Shown here one piece after another: positions 1 to 8,411 of a stretch of DNA of 48,089 nucleotides; positions within the stretch are counted from its first letter, which is position 1; every line of letters begins with the position of its first letter. Origin of the DNA: Avelusimicrobium sp963660385. Its GTDB lineage: Bacteria; Elusimicrobiota; Elusimicrobia; Elusimicrobiales; Elusimicrobiaceae. The stretch covers positions 1-48,089 of the forward strand of contig CAVKWQ010000002.1 of assembly GCA_963660385.1 (NCBI GenBank), read 5' to 3'. Below the pieces are notes generated by a model. That model had not been told where the DNA came from. It saw nothing but the letters and a program-made list of their open reading frames with translations, and did not search any database. The position numbers and the translations under genes are program-made.

Positions 1-2
1 CT

Positions 3-899
3 TTTAAAGATACGAACTTCCACCAAAGTAACGTAACCAACACGATTTACGGTAACGATGTAGCCGTAATGGGTGGGAAAACGGATAATATGGAAATTTC
101 TGGTACCGCCAAGATTAACAAAAGTGTACAAAACTCGGCCAACTTAGGGGAAGAACTTTGGTGGGATAACCAATACGCGAGTGATTACGACGCTTCCGGG
201 AATAAAAAGACAAACGGCAAAACCTATACCTCGTTTTTACTTAAAAGCAAAACAGCCGGGTGCGACAATCCTTCCGGCGAAGCAAATTGTGTACATACTA
301 GCGGCACTTGGGATAGTTCGTCTTGCGAGTGTACTTGCCCCAGCAATATGGTGCTTAGTAAAAACGGCGCCTGTTTGGGCACTTTTAAACCCGAAGTAAT
401 TGATGTCGGCGTGTTAGTGAATTGTCACTATTGTCCTGGCGATTTTGATAAAAGACTGCCCTGTGGTTCTGCCGGAGCAGATCCAACACACTGTTATATG
501 GGGGGAGATTTTAATTCCCAACAAGGGTGTTGTACAGCCTGTACAGGTATAGGTATCAATTCTTTTGAGTTTTATAAAGGGGGGTATTTAGCCCTATCAC
601 CTAAAACGGATACGGCGGCTGCCCGGTATTTGTGGTGGACAAATGGAACTTTGATAGGGGGTAAAATGTATCGGTATTCTGGGGGCTCTATGCCTGATTG
701 TTATGGTTCTGATTATCAATCAATTTGTGATAAAAATTGTAAGGCAGGAGATTCTTCTTGTTCTTATAAATGTTTGATTTCTATGTCCCATAATGGCTGT
801 TCTAACGGAACTTATAATTATTCTGGTGGGCTCTGTGGAAAATCTTGTAACAATGCTTCTGGTACAGGCCAAGTGCTTACTTGCGTAGCCAATAATTAG
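3..899 (+). CDS. Cys-rich secreted/surface protein, 5'-truncated by window edge
   Basis: The reading frame is open from base 3 to the stop at 897-899, so the gene begins left of the window. The ATG at 69 is probably internal. The visible ~298 residues contain many cysteines, often in pairs or CxC patterns (CECTC, CHYC, QGCCTAC), plus Gly/Ser/Asn-rich turns and WW pairs. This composition fits an extracellular disulphide-stabilised protein. No catalytic motif is visible and I do not recognise the family. The last third (about 540-899) looks more AT-rich than the housekeeping genes that follow. A strong terminator follows 18 nt after the stop. It could be a minor-pilin-like or adhesin-type protein, but nothing seen proves that. 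Confidence 0.75.
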   Translation, partial: FKDTNFHQSNVTNTIYGNDVAVMGGKTDNMEISGTAKINKSVQNSANLGEELWWDNQYASDYDASGNKKTNGKTYTSFLLKSKTAGCDNPSGEANCVHTSGTWDSSSCECTCPSNMVLSKNGACLGTFKPEVIDVGVLVNCHYCPGDFDKRLPCGSAGADPTHCYMGGDFNSQQGCCTACTGIGINSFEFYKGGYLALSPKTDTAAARYLWWTNGTLIGGKMYRYSGGSMPDCYGSDYQSICDKNCKAGDSSCSYKCLISMSHNGCSNGTYNYSGGLCGKSCNNASGTGQVLTCVANN

Positions 900-917
900 G
901 CGTTGTCCATAATTTTC

Positions 918-945
918 AAAACCCCCGGACTAAACCGGGGGTTTT
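918..945 (+). terminator. Rho-independent terminator after the Cys-rich gene
   Basis: A perfect inverted repeat pairs AAAACCCCCGG (918-928) with CCGGGGGTTTT (935-945) around a 6-nt ACTAAA loop, ending in a T run. It lies 18 nt past the preceding stop codon. Confidence 0.93.
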
Positions 946-1015
946 GCGTTCCTAATGGTCTGCCGTGTGCTGCTTTTGCCCACGTTTCGGCCTTCGGTTG
1001 CGTTGCTTTAGTTGA

Positions 1016-1038
1016 AACCTTAATGATTAATTAAGGTT
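1016..1038. promoter_or_regulatory. 9-bp perfect inverted repeat, possible operator
   Basis: AACCTTAAT (1016-1024) and ATTAAGGTT (1030-1038) are exact reverse complements separated by GATTA. The element lies in the 210-bp gap before the long housekeeping gene run, about 120 bp upstream of the M50 gene. It has no GC-rich stem, so a protein-binding site is more likely than a terminator. A TATAAA at 1134-1139 could be the -10 box for the downstream genes, but I find no convincing -35 partner. Confidence 0.4.
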
Positions 1039-1156
1039 AATTTATTATAACTAATTTAAACTAAAACAGCAAATAATATTTTTTACCCGCTTTTTATAGG
1101 GCGTTTTTGCTTTGGCGCGCGTGCAGGAACGGGTATAAATTAGTAGAATACAATAT

Positions 1157-1795
1157 ATGGAAGTAATTATCTTTATACCCATTTTGTTTTTGTCTATCAT
1201 CCTGCACGAATTTGCACACGGCTGGGTGGCGTACCGTATGGGCGACGACACCGCCTATCACTCCGGCCGCCTGACCTTAAACCCGCTTAAACACATTGAC
1301 CCCGTCGGCACGCTCTTGGTGCCTGCGGTGTGTTACTTTTTGCATTTCCCGCTGTTTGGCTGGGCCAAGCCTGTGCCCGTAAACCCGATGCGCTTCCCGC
1401 GCCCGCGTAAAGATATGGGCAAGGTGGCGGTGGCGGGCCCGGCGTGCAACTTGCTTTTGGCCCTTATCTGCGTGCTTATTATGAAGATTTTTCTTTTGGC
1501 GCAGAACCATTTTACCGTGCAGACCTTGGAACAGGTTTTTGTATTTTTACAATACGGGATGTTTATTAATGTATTTTTAGCCGTATTTAATTTAATTCCT
1601 ATTCCACCCTTGGACGGCGGGCGTGTGGTGGCGGCGCTACTGCCGATGCGGGCGGCCTTTAAGTACGAACTGTTTTTCAGCCGCTTTGGGATGTGGGTGG
1701 TTTTCGCCCTTATTTTAACGGGCGCGGTGCAGTTTATTTTACTGCCGCCCACCCGGATAATCGTCGGATTATTAGGCAAAATTTTAACCTTGTAG
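1157..1795 (+). CDS. Site-2 protease family (M50) membrane metalloprotease
   Basis: This 212-aa protein is a multi-span intramembrane zinc protease of the compact M50 family. The zinc motif HEFAH is at residues 17-21 (H17, E18, H21) inside the first hydrophobic segment. The third ligand is the Asp of PPLDGGR near residue 153, in a later membrane segment. It lacks a PDZ domain, like the short YwhC-type members and unlike RseP. Such proteases cleave transmembrane helices of regulatory or signal-peptide substrates. The substrate cannot be read from sequence. The gene starts the housekeeping run and is followed 15 nt later by scpA, a neighbourhood seen in many bacteria. No good Shine-Dalgarno site precedes the ATG. 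Confidence 0.92.
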   Translation: MEVIIFIPILFLSIILHEFAHGWVAYRMGDDTAYHSGRLTLNPLKHIDPVGTLLVPAVCYFLHFPLFGWAKPVPVNPMRFPRPRKDMGKVAVAGPACNLLLALICVLIMKIFLLAQNHFTVQTLEQVFVFLQYGMFINVFLAVFNLIPIPPLDGGRVVAALLPMRAAFKYELFFSRFGMWVVFALILTGAVQFILLPPTRIIVGLLGKILTL

Positions 1796-1810
1796 GTTTG
1801 CGGAGCGTAA

Positions 1811-2572
1811 ATGATTAACCCTGCGCCGATTAATGTGCATATCAACGTGTTTGAAGGCCCGATGGACCTGTTATTGCACTTAATTAAAAAAGATAACTTG
1901 GACATTTGCGACATTAACATTGCCGAAATCACCAAGCAGTACTTGGATTATTTAAACGTAATGAAGGAACTTAACTTGGAAGTGGCCGGGGAATTTTTGG
2001 TAATGGCCAGTACGCTGATGCAAATCAAGGCCAAAACGCTGCTGCCCTCGCAGGCGCCGACGACCGAGGACGAGGGCCCCAACCCCGTAAAGGAACTTAT
2101 CGCCAAGTTGGTGGAATACCAAAAATACAAGGAAGCCAGCAAATTTTTGGAAAAAAAGTTTGAAGAAAACAAAGATAATTTCTACCGCACGGCCCCTATT
2201 TTTGACGACGGGGAAAAAATCATCAACCTGCAACTGTTTGATTTGTTATCCGCCGTCAAGCGCGCCTTTGAACGGTTAGACGAGCGCAAACGCATTGAAC
2301 TTTTAAACGTGGAAGAATTCCCGATTGAAATGAAAATGCAAAAGGTGGTGGATATGTTCAAAAAGCACGAGTGGGTGCTGTTGGACGATATCTTTGTGGG
2401 GGAAACCAAAAAGCGCGGCGTAATTACCTGCTTTATGGCGTTACTGGAATTGATGAAGATTAAAAAAATTATTGCCCGGCAGGATGTACAACAGGGGCAA
2501 ATCCGTATTTATTTAAACCCGGAAAACAAAGATAAAGATTTTAAAACCCTTATGCACGGCGACGCGAATTAG
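1811..2572 (+). CDS. scpA: Segregation and condensation protein A
   Basis: This 253-aa kleisin subunit of the bacterial SMC-ScpAB condensin bridges SMC heads during chromosome compaction and segregation. The N-terminus has the typical VFEGPMDLLLHLIKK signature (about residues 13-27), followed by the conserved helix with DICDINIAEITKQYL. The C-terminal winged-helix part (about 180-245) contacts SMC. Length is normal for the family. The start is supported by a GCGGAG stretch just upstream. The gene is 15 nt before scpB, the standard pair. SMC itself is not in the window. Confidence 0.96.
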   Translation: MINPAPINVHINVFEGPMDLLLHLIKKDNLDICDINIAEITKQYLDYLNVMKELNLEVAGEFLVMASTLMQIKAKTLLPSQAPTTEDEGPNPVKELIAKLVEYQKYKEASKFLEKKFEENKDNFYRTAPIFDDGEKIINLQLFDLLSAVKRAFERLDERKRIELLNVEEFPIEMKMQKVVDMFKKHEWVLLDDIFVGETKKRGVITCFMALLELMKIKKIIARQDVQQGQIRIYLNPENKDKDFKTLMHGDAN

Positions 2573-2587
2573 CCGCCCGGAGGACTT

Positions 2588-3619
2588 ATGCCAACCGAAG
2601 AAAATGTAACACCTGTTCAAGCCACGGCGCAAGCAACGCCCGCGGCCGAAAAAACGGCGGACGAACGCCCCTTTGAACTGGTGCCCACGAGTGAATTTAA
2701 GCAGATTGTGGAAACCCTTTTGTTTATTACCGACCGCCCGATAAAGCCCACCCGCATCGCAGACGTGATTGACGGTGTGGATGCGCGGCGCGTGCGCGAA
2801 ATGATTTTGGAAATACAAGAGGACTACGCCCAACGCCAAAGCGCTATCCGCGTGGTGGAAATCGGCGGCGGATTTCAAATGTCCACCAAGCCGGAGTTTG
2901 GCCGCTGGGTGCGCCGTTTGTATAACGAGAAAATGACGACTAAACTTTCCAACGCCGCGTTGGAAACTTTGGCCATTATCGCCTACAAACAGCCGCTTAC
3001 CCGTGCGGAAATGGAAGCCATCCGCGGCGTGGATGTGGCGGGCCCGTTGGAACGCTTGTTGGAACGCGGGCTCGTGCGTGTGGTGGGTAAAAAAGACACC
3101 ATCGGCCGCCCTATGGTCTATGGTACGACGGATGAATTTTTACGCATTTTTGGGCTTAACAAAATTTCCGAACTGCCCGATTTGCAGGAGTTTGCTTCTA
3201 AAACCCTGCGCGAAAAGCAAGAGGAACTGCCGTTCGGCGAACCGTTGCCGCCGCTTAAAGAGCCGGCCATTATTCCGCTGGAAGAATTGGAAGGCGAGGA
3301 AAAATTGCAGGCGTTGGACGCGTCGTCCGCTGACCCGTTCTTTACGCGCAACAGTTACAACCGCGGGGATATTTTTACCAATGACGCCGCCCCCGAACTC
3401 TTAAAGCAGGCCGCCTTATCCGCCGAGGAAAAAGCCCCGGTGGAAGCCGTCGGGGTGGTTTCAACGGAGCCCGCGCAAGACACGGACCCCGCCTTAAAAG
3501 TAAACGAACAGGTAACCGCGCCCGATAATGCGCTGGCCTCTTTGCAGGCCCGGCGGGAAGAGACGGAGAACAAACCCGCCGACGCGCAACCCGCGCAAGA
3601 AAACCAGGAGGATAAATAA
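2588..3619 (+). CDS. scpB: Segregation and condensation protein B with long C-terminal tail
   Basis: ScpB is the dimeric winged-helix partner of ScpA in the SMC condensin. The two winged helices cover about residues 35-195, with recognisable stretches such as VETLLFITDRPI and ALETLAIIAYKQPLTRAE. The family is usually near 200 aa. This protein has 343 because of a low-complexity tail of ~130 residues rich in Glu, Pro, Ala and Gln, which looks disordered. An N-terminal extension of ~25 residues (Thr/Ala/Pro-rich) is also present. A strong GGAGGA site lies 4 nt before the ATG. The tail's role is unknown. Confidence 0.94.
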   Translation: MPTEENVTPVQATAQATPAAEKTADERPFELVPTSEFKQIVETLLFITDRPIKPTRIADVIDGVDARRVREMILEIQEDYAQRQSAIRVVEIGGGFQMSTKPEFGRWVRRLYNEKMTTKLSNAALETLAIIAYKQPLTRAEMEAIRGVDVAGPLERLLERGLVRVVGKKDTIGRPMVYGTTDEFLRIFGLNKISELPDLQEFASKTLREKQEELPFGEPLPPLKEPAIIPLEELEGEEKLQALDASSADPFFTRNSYNRGDIFTNDAAPELLKQAALSAEEKAPVEAVGVVSTEPAQDTDPALKVNEQVTAPDNALASLQARREETENKPADAQPAQENQEDK

Positions 3620-3621
3620 CT

Positions 3622-5073
3622 ATGAATATTGTTTTGGCCGCCAGCGAGGCGTTTCCGTTTTGCAAAACCGGGGGGCTTGCCGATGTGGTGGGCGCGCTCT
3701 GCCAGCAGTTTTCTATGCGCAAGGGCAACAAGGTGCTTTTGTTCCTGCCGCACTACCGCAACATTGTGCGGGTGTCCTCTTTAAAGGTGGTTCCCGGCGT
3801 GTATTTAATCCCGATAGGGGATAGAATAGAGCAGGTTTCGCTTTCTTATATTAACTGGGGCAATGTGCTGGTGTTTTTTGTGGGTAACCGCAAATATTTT
3901 GACCGCCCCGAACTCTACCGCACCAAAACGGGCGAATACCCCGATAACGATGAACGCTTTATTTTGTTTAGCCGCGCGGTGCTGGAAGGGTGTAAGTTTA
4001 TCGGCTTCCGCCCCGATATCATCCATTGCCACGACTGGCAGACAGGCTTAATTCCCGCCTATTTAAAAACGGTGTATAAGTTGGATGCCTTCTACACCCG
4101 CACCCGCAGTTTATATACAATTCATAACATTGCCTACCAAGGGCATTATCCGTATTCCTCGTTCCGCAAGGCGGGCTTCCACCCGGTGGATTACACACCC
4201 GATAAATTTGAATATTACGGGGGAATTAGTTTCTTAAAGAGCGGTATCGTGTTTGCCGATAACATCAATACTGTCAGCCCCAACTACGCGCGCGAAGTGC
4301 AAACCGACCCCGCTATGGGCTTTGGTTTGGAAGGGCTTTTGCGCTACCGCAGTAAAAACTTTTGCGGTATTGTAAACGGGATTGATACCGACATTTGGGA
4401 CCCGGAATTGGACCCCGTGCTGCCCATTGGCTACGACGTAAGCGAAGTGGTAAAGGGCAAATTGGCCGCCAAACTGGCCTTGCAGCAGCAATGCAAACTG
4501 CCGCAAGAGCCGGATAAGCCGCTTATCGGCATTGTGTCGCGTTTGGACTATCAAAAAGGGTTGGACGTAGTTGTCAATTTGATTGAACGCTTAAAAGACC
4601 GTGTGCAATTTGTGGTGCTGGGGATGGGCGACCCGATGTTGGAAAAGGCGTACCAAAGTTTAGCGCGCAATAATCCCACGTCCGTCAGTTACAACGGCCG
4701 CTTGGATGAAGATTTGGCCCACCGCATTTATGCGGGCGCGGACCTGTTCTTAATGCCGTCTCGCTTTGAGCCGTGCGGGCTTTCGCAGTTAATTGCTATG
4801 CAATACGGTACGCTTCCCGTCGTGTCCAAGGTGGGCGGGCTCGTGGATACTGTAAAGGGCTATGAACCCGGCAAAGAAGATACGGCCACGGGCTTCTTTA
4901 TTAACAATTTTACCGAAAACGGTATTTATGCCACCTTGGAGGGCGCGCTGGCCCTGTACCAGCACAACCGCCCGGTATGGACGAAACTCGTCCGCAACGC
5001 AATGCGGCAGGATTTATCGTGGGACAAATCGGCCCAGGCCTATTTGGATTTGTACCGCAAAACAATGATTTAG
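3622..5073 (+). CDS. glgA: Glycogen synthase (ADP-glucose type, GT5)
   Basis: This 483-aa retaining glycosyltransferase adds glucose from ADP-glucose to alpha-1,4-glucan. The N-terminal KTGGLADV motif (K15-T-G-G) binds the nucleotide sugar. The IIHCHDWQTGL stretch (about residues 132-142) is typical of GT5. The C-terminal Rossmann half has SRLDYQKGLD (about 308-317) and the E-rich SRFEPCGLSQL motif (about 381-391) that holds the retaining active site. Length is normal. The gene starts 2 nt after scpB, whose last codons carry its GGAGG site. No other glg genes are in the window. It implies glycogen storage in the cytoplasm. Confidence 0.96.
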   Translation: MNIVLAASEAFPFCKTGGLADVVGALCQQFSMRKGNKVLLFLPHYRNIVRVSSLKVVPGVYLIPIGDRIEQVSLSYINWGNVLVFFVGNRKYFDRPELYRTKTGEYPDNDERFILFSRAVLEGCKFIGFRPDIIHCHDWQTGLIPAYLKTVYKLDAFYTRTRSLYTIHNIAYQGHYPYSSFRKAGFHPVDYTPDKFEYYGGISFLKSGIVFADNINTVSPNYAREVQTDPAMGFGLEGLLRYRSKNFCGIVNGIDTDIWDPELDPVLPIGYDVSEVVKGKLAAKLALQQQCKLPQEPDKPLIGIVSRLDYQKGLDVVVNLIERLKDRVQFVVLGMGDPMLEKAYQSLARNNPTSVSYNGRLDEDLAHRIYAGADLFLMPSRFEPCGLSQLIAMQYGTLPVVSKVGGLVDTVKGYEPGKEDTATGFFINNFTENGIYATLEGALALYQHNRPVWTKLVRNAMRQDLSWDKSAQAYLDLYRKTMI

Positions 5074-5081
5074 GAGATAAA

Positions 5082-6452
5082 ATGAAGAATATGCGTCGTG
5101 TTTTATTTGTACTTTTGGCTTTTGTGCTGATGACGGTCCCCGCCTTGGCCGGGAACGTAAAAAATATTATTTGGGTGATTGGGGACGGGATGGGACCGGA
5201 GGCTATCGGCTTTTTTACCGAAGGCGTCCGCTATGCAAACTTGCCGGACTACCCCGAAAAAACCTCCAACTTGGAGCGGATGCTAAACAGCGGCACGTGG
5301 GGGCTGTTCTTTAATAACACCTATGATACCTTGGTAACCGATTCCGCCGCCGCGGCTACGCAAATGGCTACGGGCCAACTTTCCCGCCCGGGTGTAATCG
5401 GCGAGGATTACAACGGCGCGGCCGCCAAAACCTTGCTGGAAATGGCGCGCGAAAAAGGGATGTCCGTCGGCGTGGTTACGGACGTATATGTTACCGACGC
5501 CACCCCTGCGGCCTTTACCTCCCACACGCAAAACCGCCGCCAGAAAATGGATATCGCCCGCCAAATGATTGATTTCGGTCCGGAAGTGATTATGGGCGGC
5601 GGTCTTAAATATTTTTCCACCGGGGAAAATAAAAAACTTTTAAAACAGGCTAAAAAGAAAGGCTATCATATTGCCACCAACAAAAAGGAACTGGCCAAAA
5701 TCAAATCGGGCAAGGTGCTGGGGCTGTTTGCCGAGCAGGCTTTGCCGATGACGGTAGAAATGTATATGCACCCGCAAATCCCCACACTTACCGAGCAAAC
5801 GCAAAAAGCGGTGGAAATTTTGAGCCAAAACCCCAACGGTTTTATTTTAATGGTGGAAGCCGGAAAAATTGACTGGGCCGCCCACGGCAACGACGCAGGC
5901 GCGTGGTTCAAGGAAATGCAAAACTTGGATACCTTACTGGGCTATGTGTTGCCGTATGCCGACAAAACGACCGATACTTTGGTCTATTTAAATGCGGACC
6001 ACGACACGGGCCTTGGCGCCTTTACCTACCGCCACTTGGGCCGGCAAAAAGTAATGGAAAAAACCGCCCAAGGCGAAGTGCTCTATGACGGCAATGTGGA
6101 CTACGCTTCCTTTAAAACCTATCACCAGTTTTTACTCCAAAAACGCAGTTTGTACAATTTAAAGGAAGAGTTAAAAAAACTGTCGCCTGAAAAACGGACC
6201 CCGGCCTTATTGCAGGAGCAATTAAGCATTGCTATGGGTTACCCGGTGGACATTTCCGCCTTTAAAAACCCGGCGGATTTGGACGGCCTTTTTAAACAGT
6301 TGGACGAAGAGCGTGGCCTTGTGTGGGCTACGCCGTCCCACTCGTCTTTGCCGTTGTTAAGCGTGGCCTATGGCGAGGACGCCGGCGAGTTTTCCGGCCT
6401 GTACCACAATACGGACATTTTGCCGCGTATGAAAGCGGCGTTAGGGTGGTAA
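5082..6452 (+). CDS. Alkaline phosphatase, exported
   Basis: A 456-aa periplasmic phosphomonoesterase of the PhoA superfamily. The start at 5082 is preferred over an in-frame ATG inside glgA because it has AGGAG upstream and gives a clean signal peptide (basic MKNMRR, hydrophobic core, cleavage near ALA-G). The metal site begins with GDGMG (about residues 31-35). The nucleophile lies in VTDSAAAAT, with Ser at about 88. Further ligands are VEAGKIDWAAHGND, ADHDTG and SHSS, matching the E/D/H, D-H and H ligands of PhoA. All key residues seem present, so it should be active. Pho-box type control is not visible. The gene starts 8 nt after glgA. Confidence 0.93.
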   Translation: MKNMRRVLFVLLAFVLMTVPALAGNVKNIIWVIGDGMGPEAIGFFTEGVRYANLPDYPEKTSNLERMLNSGTWGLFFNNTYDTLVTDSAAAATQMATGQLSRPGVIGEDYNGAAAKTLLEMAREKGMSVGVVTDVYVTDATPAAFTSHTQNRRQKMDIARQMIDFGPEVIMGGGLKYFSTGENKKLLKQAKKKGYHIATNKKELAKIKSGKVLGLFAEQALPMTVEMYMHPQIPTLTEQTQKAVEILSQNPNGFILMVEAGKIDWAAHGNDAGAWFKEMQNLDTLLGYVLPYADKTTDTLVYLNADHDTGLGAFTYRHLGRQKVMEKTAQGEVLYDGNVDYASFKTYHQFLLQKRSLYNLKEELKKLSPEKRTPALLQEQLSIAMGYPVDISAFKNPADLDGLFKQLDEERGLVWATPSHSSLPLLSVAYGEDAGEFSGLYHNTDILPRMKAALGW

Positions 6453-6455
6453 TCT

Positions 6456-7241
6456 ATGGAAGAATTTTTGGAAGAGCCCAAAACGGTTAAAGCCCCCAAA
6501 CACCTGTTCCACTTGCACCGCAGACTTTTTTTGCTGGTGTTTGCGGTGGCGGTTTTGTTGCAGACGGTGGTGTTTGTGAATATGCGGTTGGATACGTATT
6601 ACCAGGAGTTAAACCGCTCGTTTAAAATGATTTTAACCGTAAACGGCACGCCGGACAATGCAAAACTGGCGGAAACGGGCGAATCCTTAAACCAAAAAGA
6701 GGACATCGCCGAGGTGCGGTTGTTTTCCCCGCAGGACGCGCTGGAAGCCGTCCGCCGCCAAAACCCACAACTGGCCGATGCTATGCTGTTAATGGGCAAA
6801 AACAAAATGCCCGCGTATTACGAACTGCATTTAAATTATAAGGCTATTAACAATATCCGCCCGTTTGCGGATAATTTGTCGGCAGAATATCCGTTCTTAA
6901 CGCCGCATTACAATTTACAGCACGCGCAACTGCTTTTTTATGTGGGACTGTGCGCCAAATTGTTAAATTTGTCTGTCGTGTTTGCGCTCTTGTTGTTTTT
7001 GGCTTTTATGTTTTTAGTGGAGGCCTATCCAGCGGCCGGGCCGCGTGCGCACTTTTTTAGCGGGGCTGTTTCCGGTGTTTTAGCCGGGCTGGCTTCCTGC
7101 CTGTTTTTTGCGGTGCTCGTGTATCCTACGGGTTTTTTGGCCGAAGCCGTCAGCCAGTTTACCTCGCTCGGGCGGCAGTTGTTATTATTAGCCTTTTGCG
7201 GGCTTTTTGGGTGGACATTATCTAAATGGCAAAAGTTTTAA
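6456..7241 (+). CDS. ftsX: FtsX-like cell-division permease
   Basis: A 261-aa inner-membrane protein with FtsX layout: a cytoplasmic N-tail, TM1 at about 26-45, an extracytoplasmic domain of ~120 residues, then three more TM segments (about 168-188, 200-226, 235-255). FtsX works with the ATPase FtsE at the division site to switch on peptidoglycan amidases through EnvC- or PcsB-type partners. The next gene overlaps by 16 nt and encodes an EnvC-like protein, which strongly supports the call. Sequence conservation is weak and no FtsE gene lies next to it, which is unusual because ftsE normally precedes ftsX. Confidence 0.83.
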   Translation: MEEFLEEPKTVKAPKHLFHLHRRLFLLVFAVAVLLQTVVFVNMRLDTYYQELNRSFKMILTVNGTPDNAKLAETGESLNQKEDIAEVRLFSPQDALEAVRRQNPQLADAMLLMGKNKMPAYYELHLNYKAINNIRPFADNLSAEYPFLTPHYNLQHAQLLFYVGLCAKLLNLSVVFALLLFLAFMFLVEAYPAAGPRAHFFSGAVSGVLAGLASCLFFAVLVYPTGFLAEAVSQFTSLGRQLLLLAFCGLFGWTLSKWQKF

Positions 7242-8395
7242 GCGTTTTGTTGGCTCTGTTGGTGTTTGCCTCGCCGCTCTATTGCGACGAGGCCGCCAAG
7301 CGTAAGCAGGAGTTGGAAAAACTAAAAAATGCGGCGGCTGAAAAGGAGCGGGAACTGCAAAAATACCGCAAACAGGCGCAGCAGATTTCGCAGGAAATTT
7401 CCGCCCTGGAAAACCAAAAAGCGCGCGCCGAACAGCGCAAAAACAAAGTAGAGTCCGACATTACCTATGTAGAGCAGAATTTGCTGTCTATTGAGGATAA
7501 ACGCGCCGCGTTGGAGCGCAGTATGCCGATGTGGCAGGGGGTAGTGCAAGAGGAATTAACCCAATATTATTTTACGCCCTCTTGCGCGGCTTGCCCAGGC
7601 GGGTACAGTTTGGAGCAGGAAATTTTTGTGGACCGTATGGTTACGCACAAGGCCGCCTTTGCCGCCGAACTTAAAAAGGAAAATAAAGAAGCCAAAGAGC
7701 GCTTGCACTCGTTTGAGGAGCGTAACAAAAAATTAATGGCGCAAAGTTCCCAAATCAAGCAGGAACAGGCTGTCATTTCGCAATCATTTAATAAAAAGAA
7801 AAAGGATTTGGATGTTACCCAGCGCAAGGCCGACGCCGTGCGCCAGGAAATTAATGAACTGAATAAATCGGCCGCGGAACTGAACAATTTGCTTGCCTCG
7901 TTTGAGCGCAAACGCAAGGCGGCAGACGCCAAAAAGGCCGCCGCTTCCAAGACCCCGGTCAAAAAATCCACCACAGGCCCGCGCATAGACGCACAGCGCC
8001 ACTCGTTACCGTGGCCGGTGGAAGGCACTGTTATCAGCAAATTCGGCAAAGAATACCGCGCTGATTTGAATACTTGGATTTTCCGCGACGGGATTAAAAT
8101 TTCTGCCAAAGCGGGTGAGCCCGTCCGCACAGCGGCAGAGGGCAGTGTGATTTACGCCGGGCCCTTCCGCTCGTACGGCAATGTGGTGATTGTGGACCAC
8201 AACAAAGGGTTCTTTACCATTTACGGATTTTTGAAGGAAATCAGCGCCTCGGTGGGGGATAAACTACCGGTGCAGGGCGTAATCGGCACGGCGGGGCAGG
8301 ATACACAGTCCTCCTCCGGCACGGGCAAGAGCGCGGTGTATTTTGAAATCCGCCAAGGCACTACCGCGGTGGACCCGCAGGAGTGGCTGAAATAA
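7226..8395 (+). CDS. envC: EnvC-like murein hydrolase activator (coiled coil + degenerate M23/LytM)
   Basis: A 389-aa exported protein. A signal peptide (about 1-20) is followed by a long Lys/Glu/Gln-rich coiled coil (about 22-110 and 145-235) and a LytM domain (about 260-387). The zinc-binding residues of active M23 enzymes are replaced: RDGIKIS stands where HxGxD is expected, IYGFL replaces YxHL, and YFEIR replaces HFEI. E. coli EnvC shows the same kind of loss and acts as an activator of AmiA/AmiB. The start lies within ftsX. I infer that FtsX recruits this protein to activate an amidase at the septum. The amidase is not in the window. Confidence 0.88.
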   Translation: MAKVLSVLLALLVFASPLYCDEAAKRKQELEKLKNAAAEKERELQKYRKQAQQISQEISALENQKARAEQRKNKVESDITYVEQNLLSIEDKRAALERSMPMWQGVVQEELTQYYFTPSCAACPGGYSLEQEIFVDRMVTHKAAFAAELKKENKEAKERLHSFEERNKKLMAQSSQIKQEQAVISQSFNKKKKDLDVTQRKADAVRQEINELNKSAAELNNLLASFERKRKAADAKKAAASKTPVKKSTTGPRIDAQRHSLPWPVEGTVISKFGKEYRADLNTWIFRDGIKISAKAGEPVRTAAEGSVIYAGPFRSYGNVVIVDHNKGFFTIYGFLKEISASVGDKLPVQGVIGTAGQDTQSSSGTGKSAVYFEIRQGTTAVDPQEWLK

Positions 8396-8411
8396 CTATT
8401 TAGAGGATGAT

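Noticed and set aside
4977..5081. 35-codon upstream extension of the alkaline phosphatase
   Set aside because: It lies inside glgA and would hide the signal peptide. The ATG at 5082 has AGGAG at the right distance.
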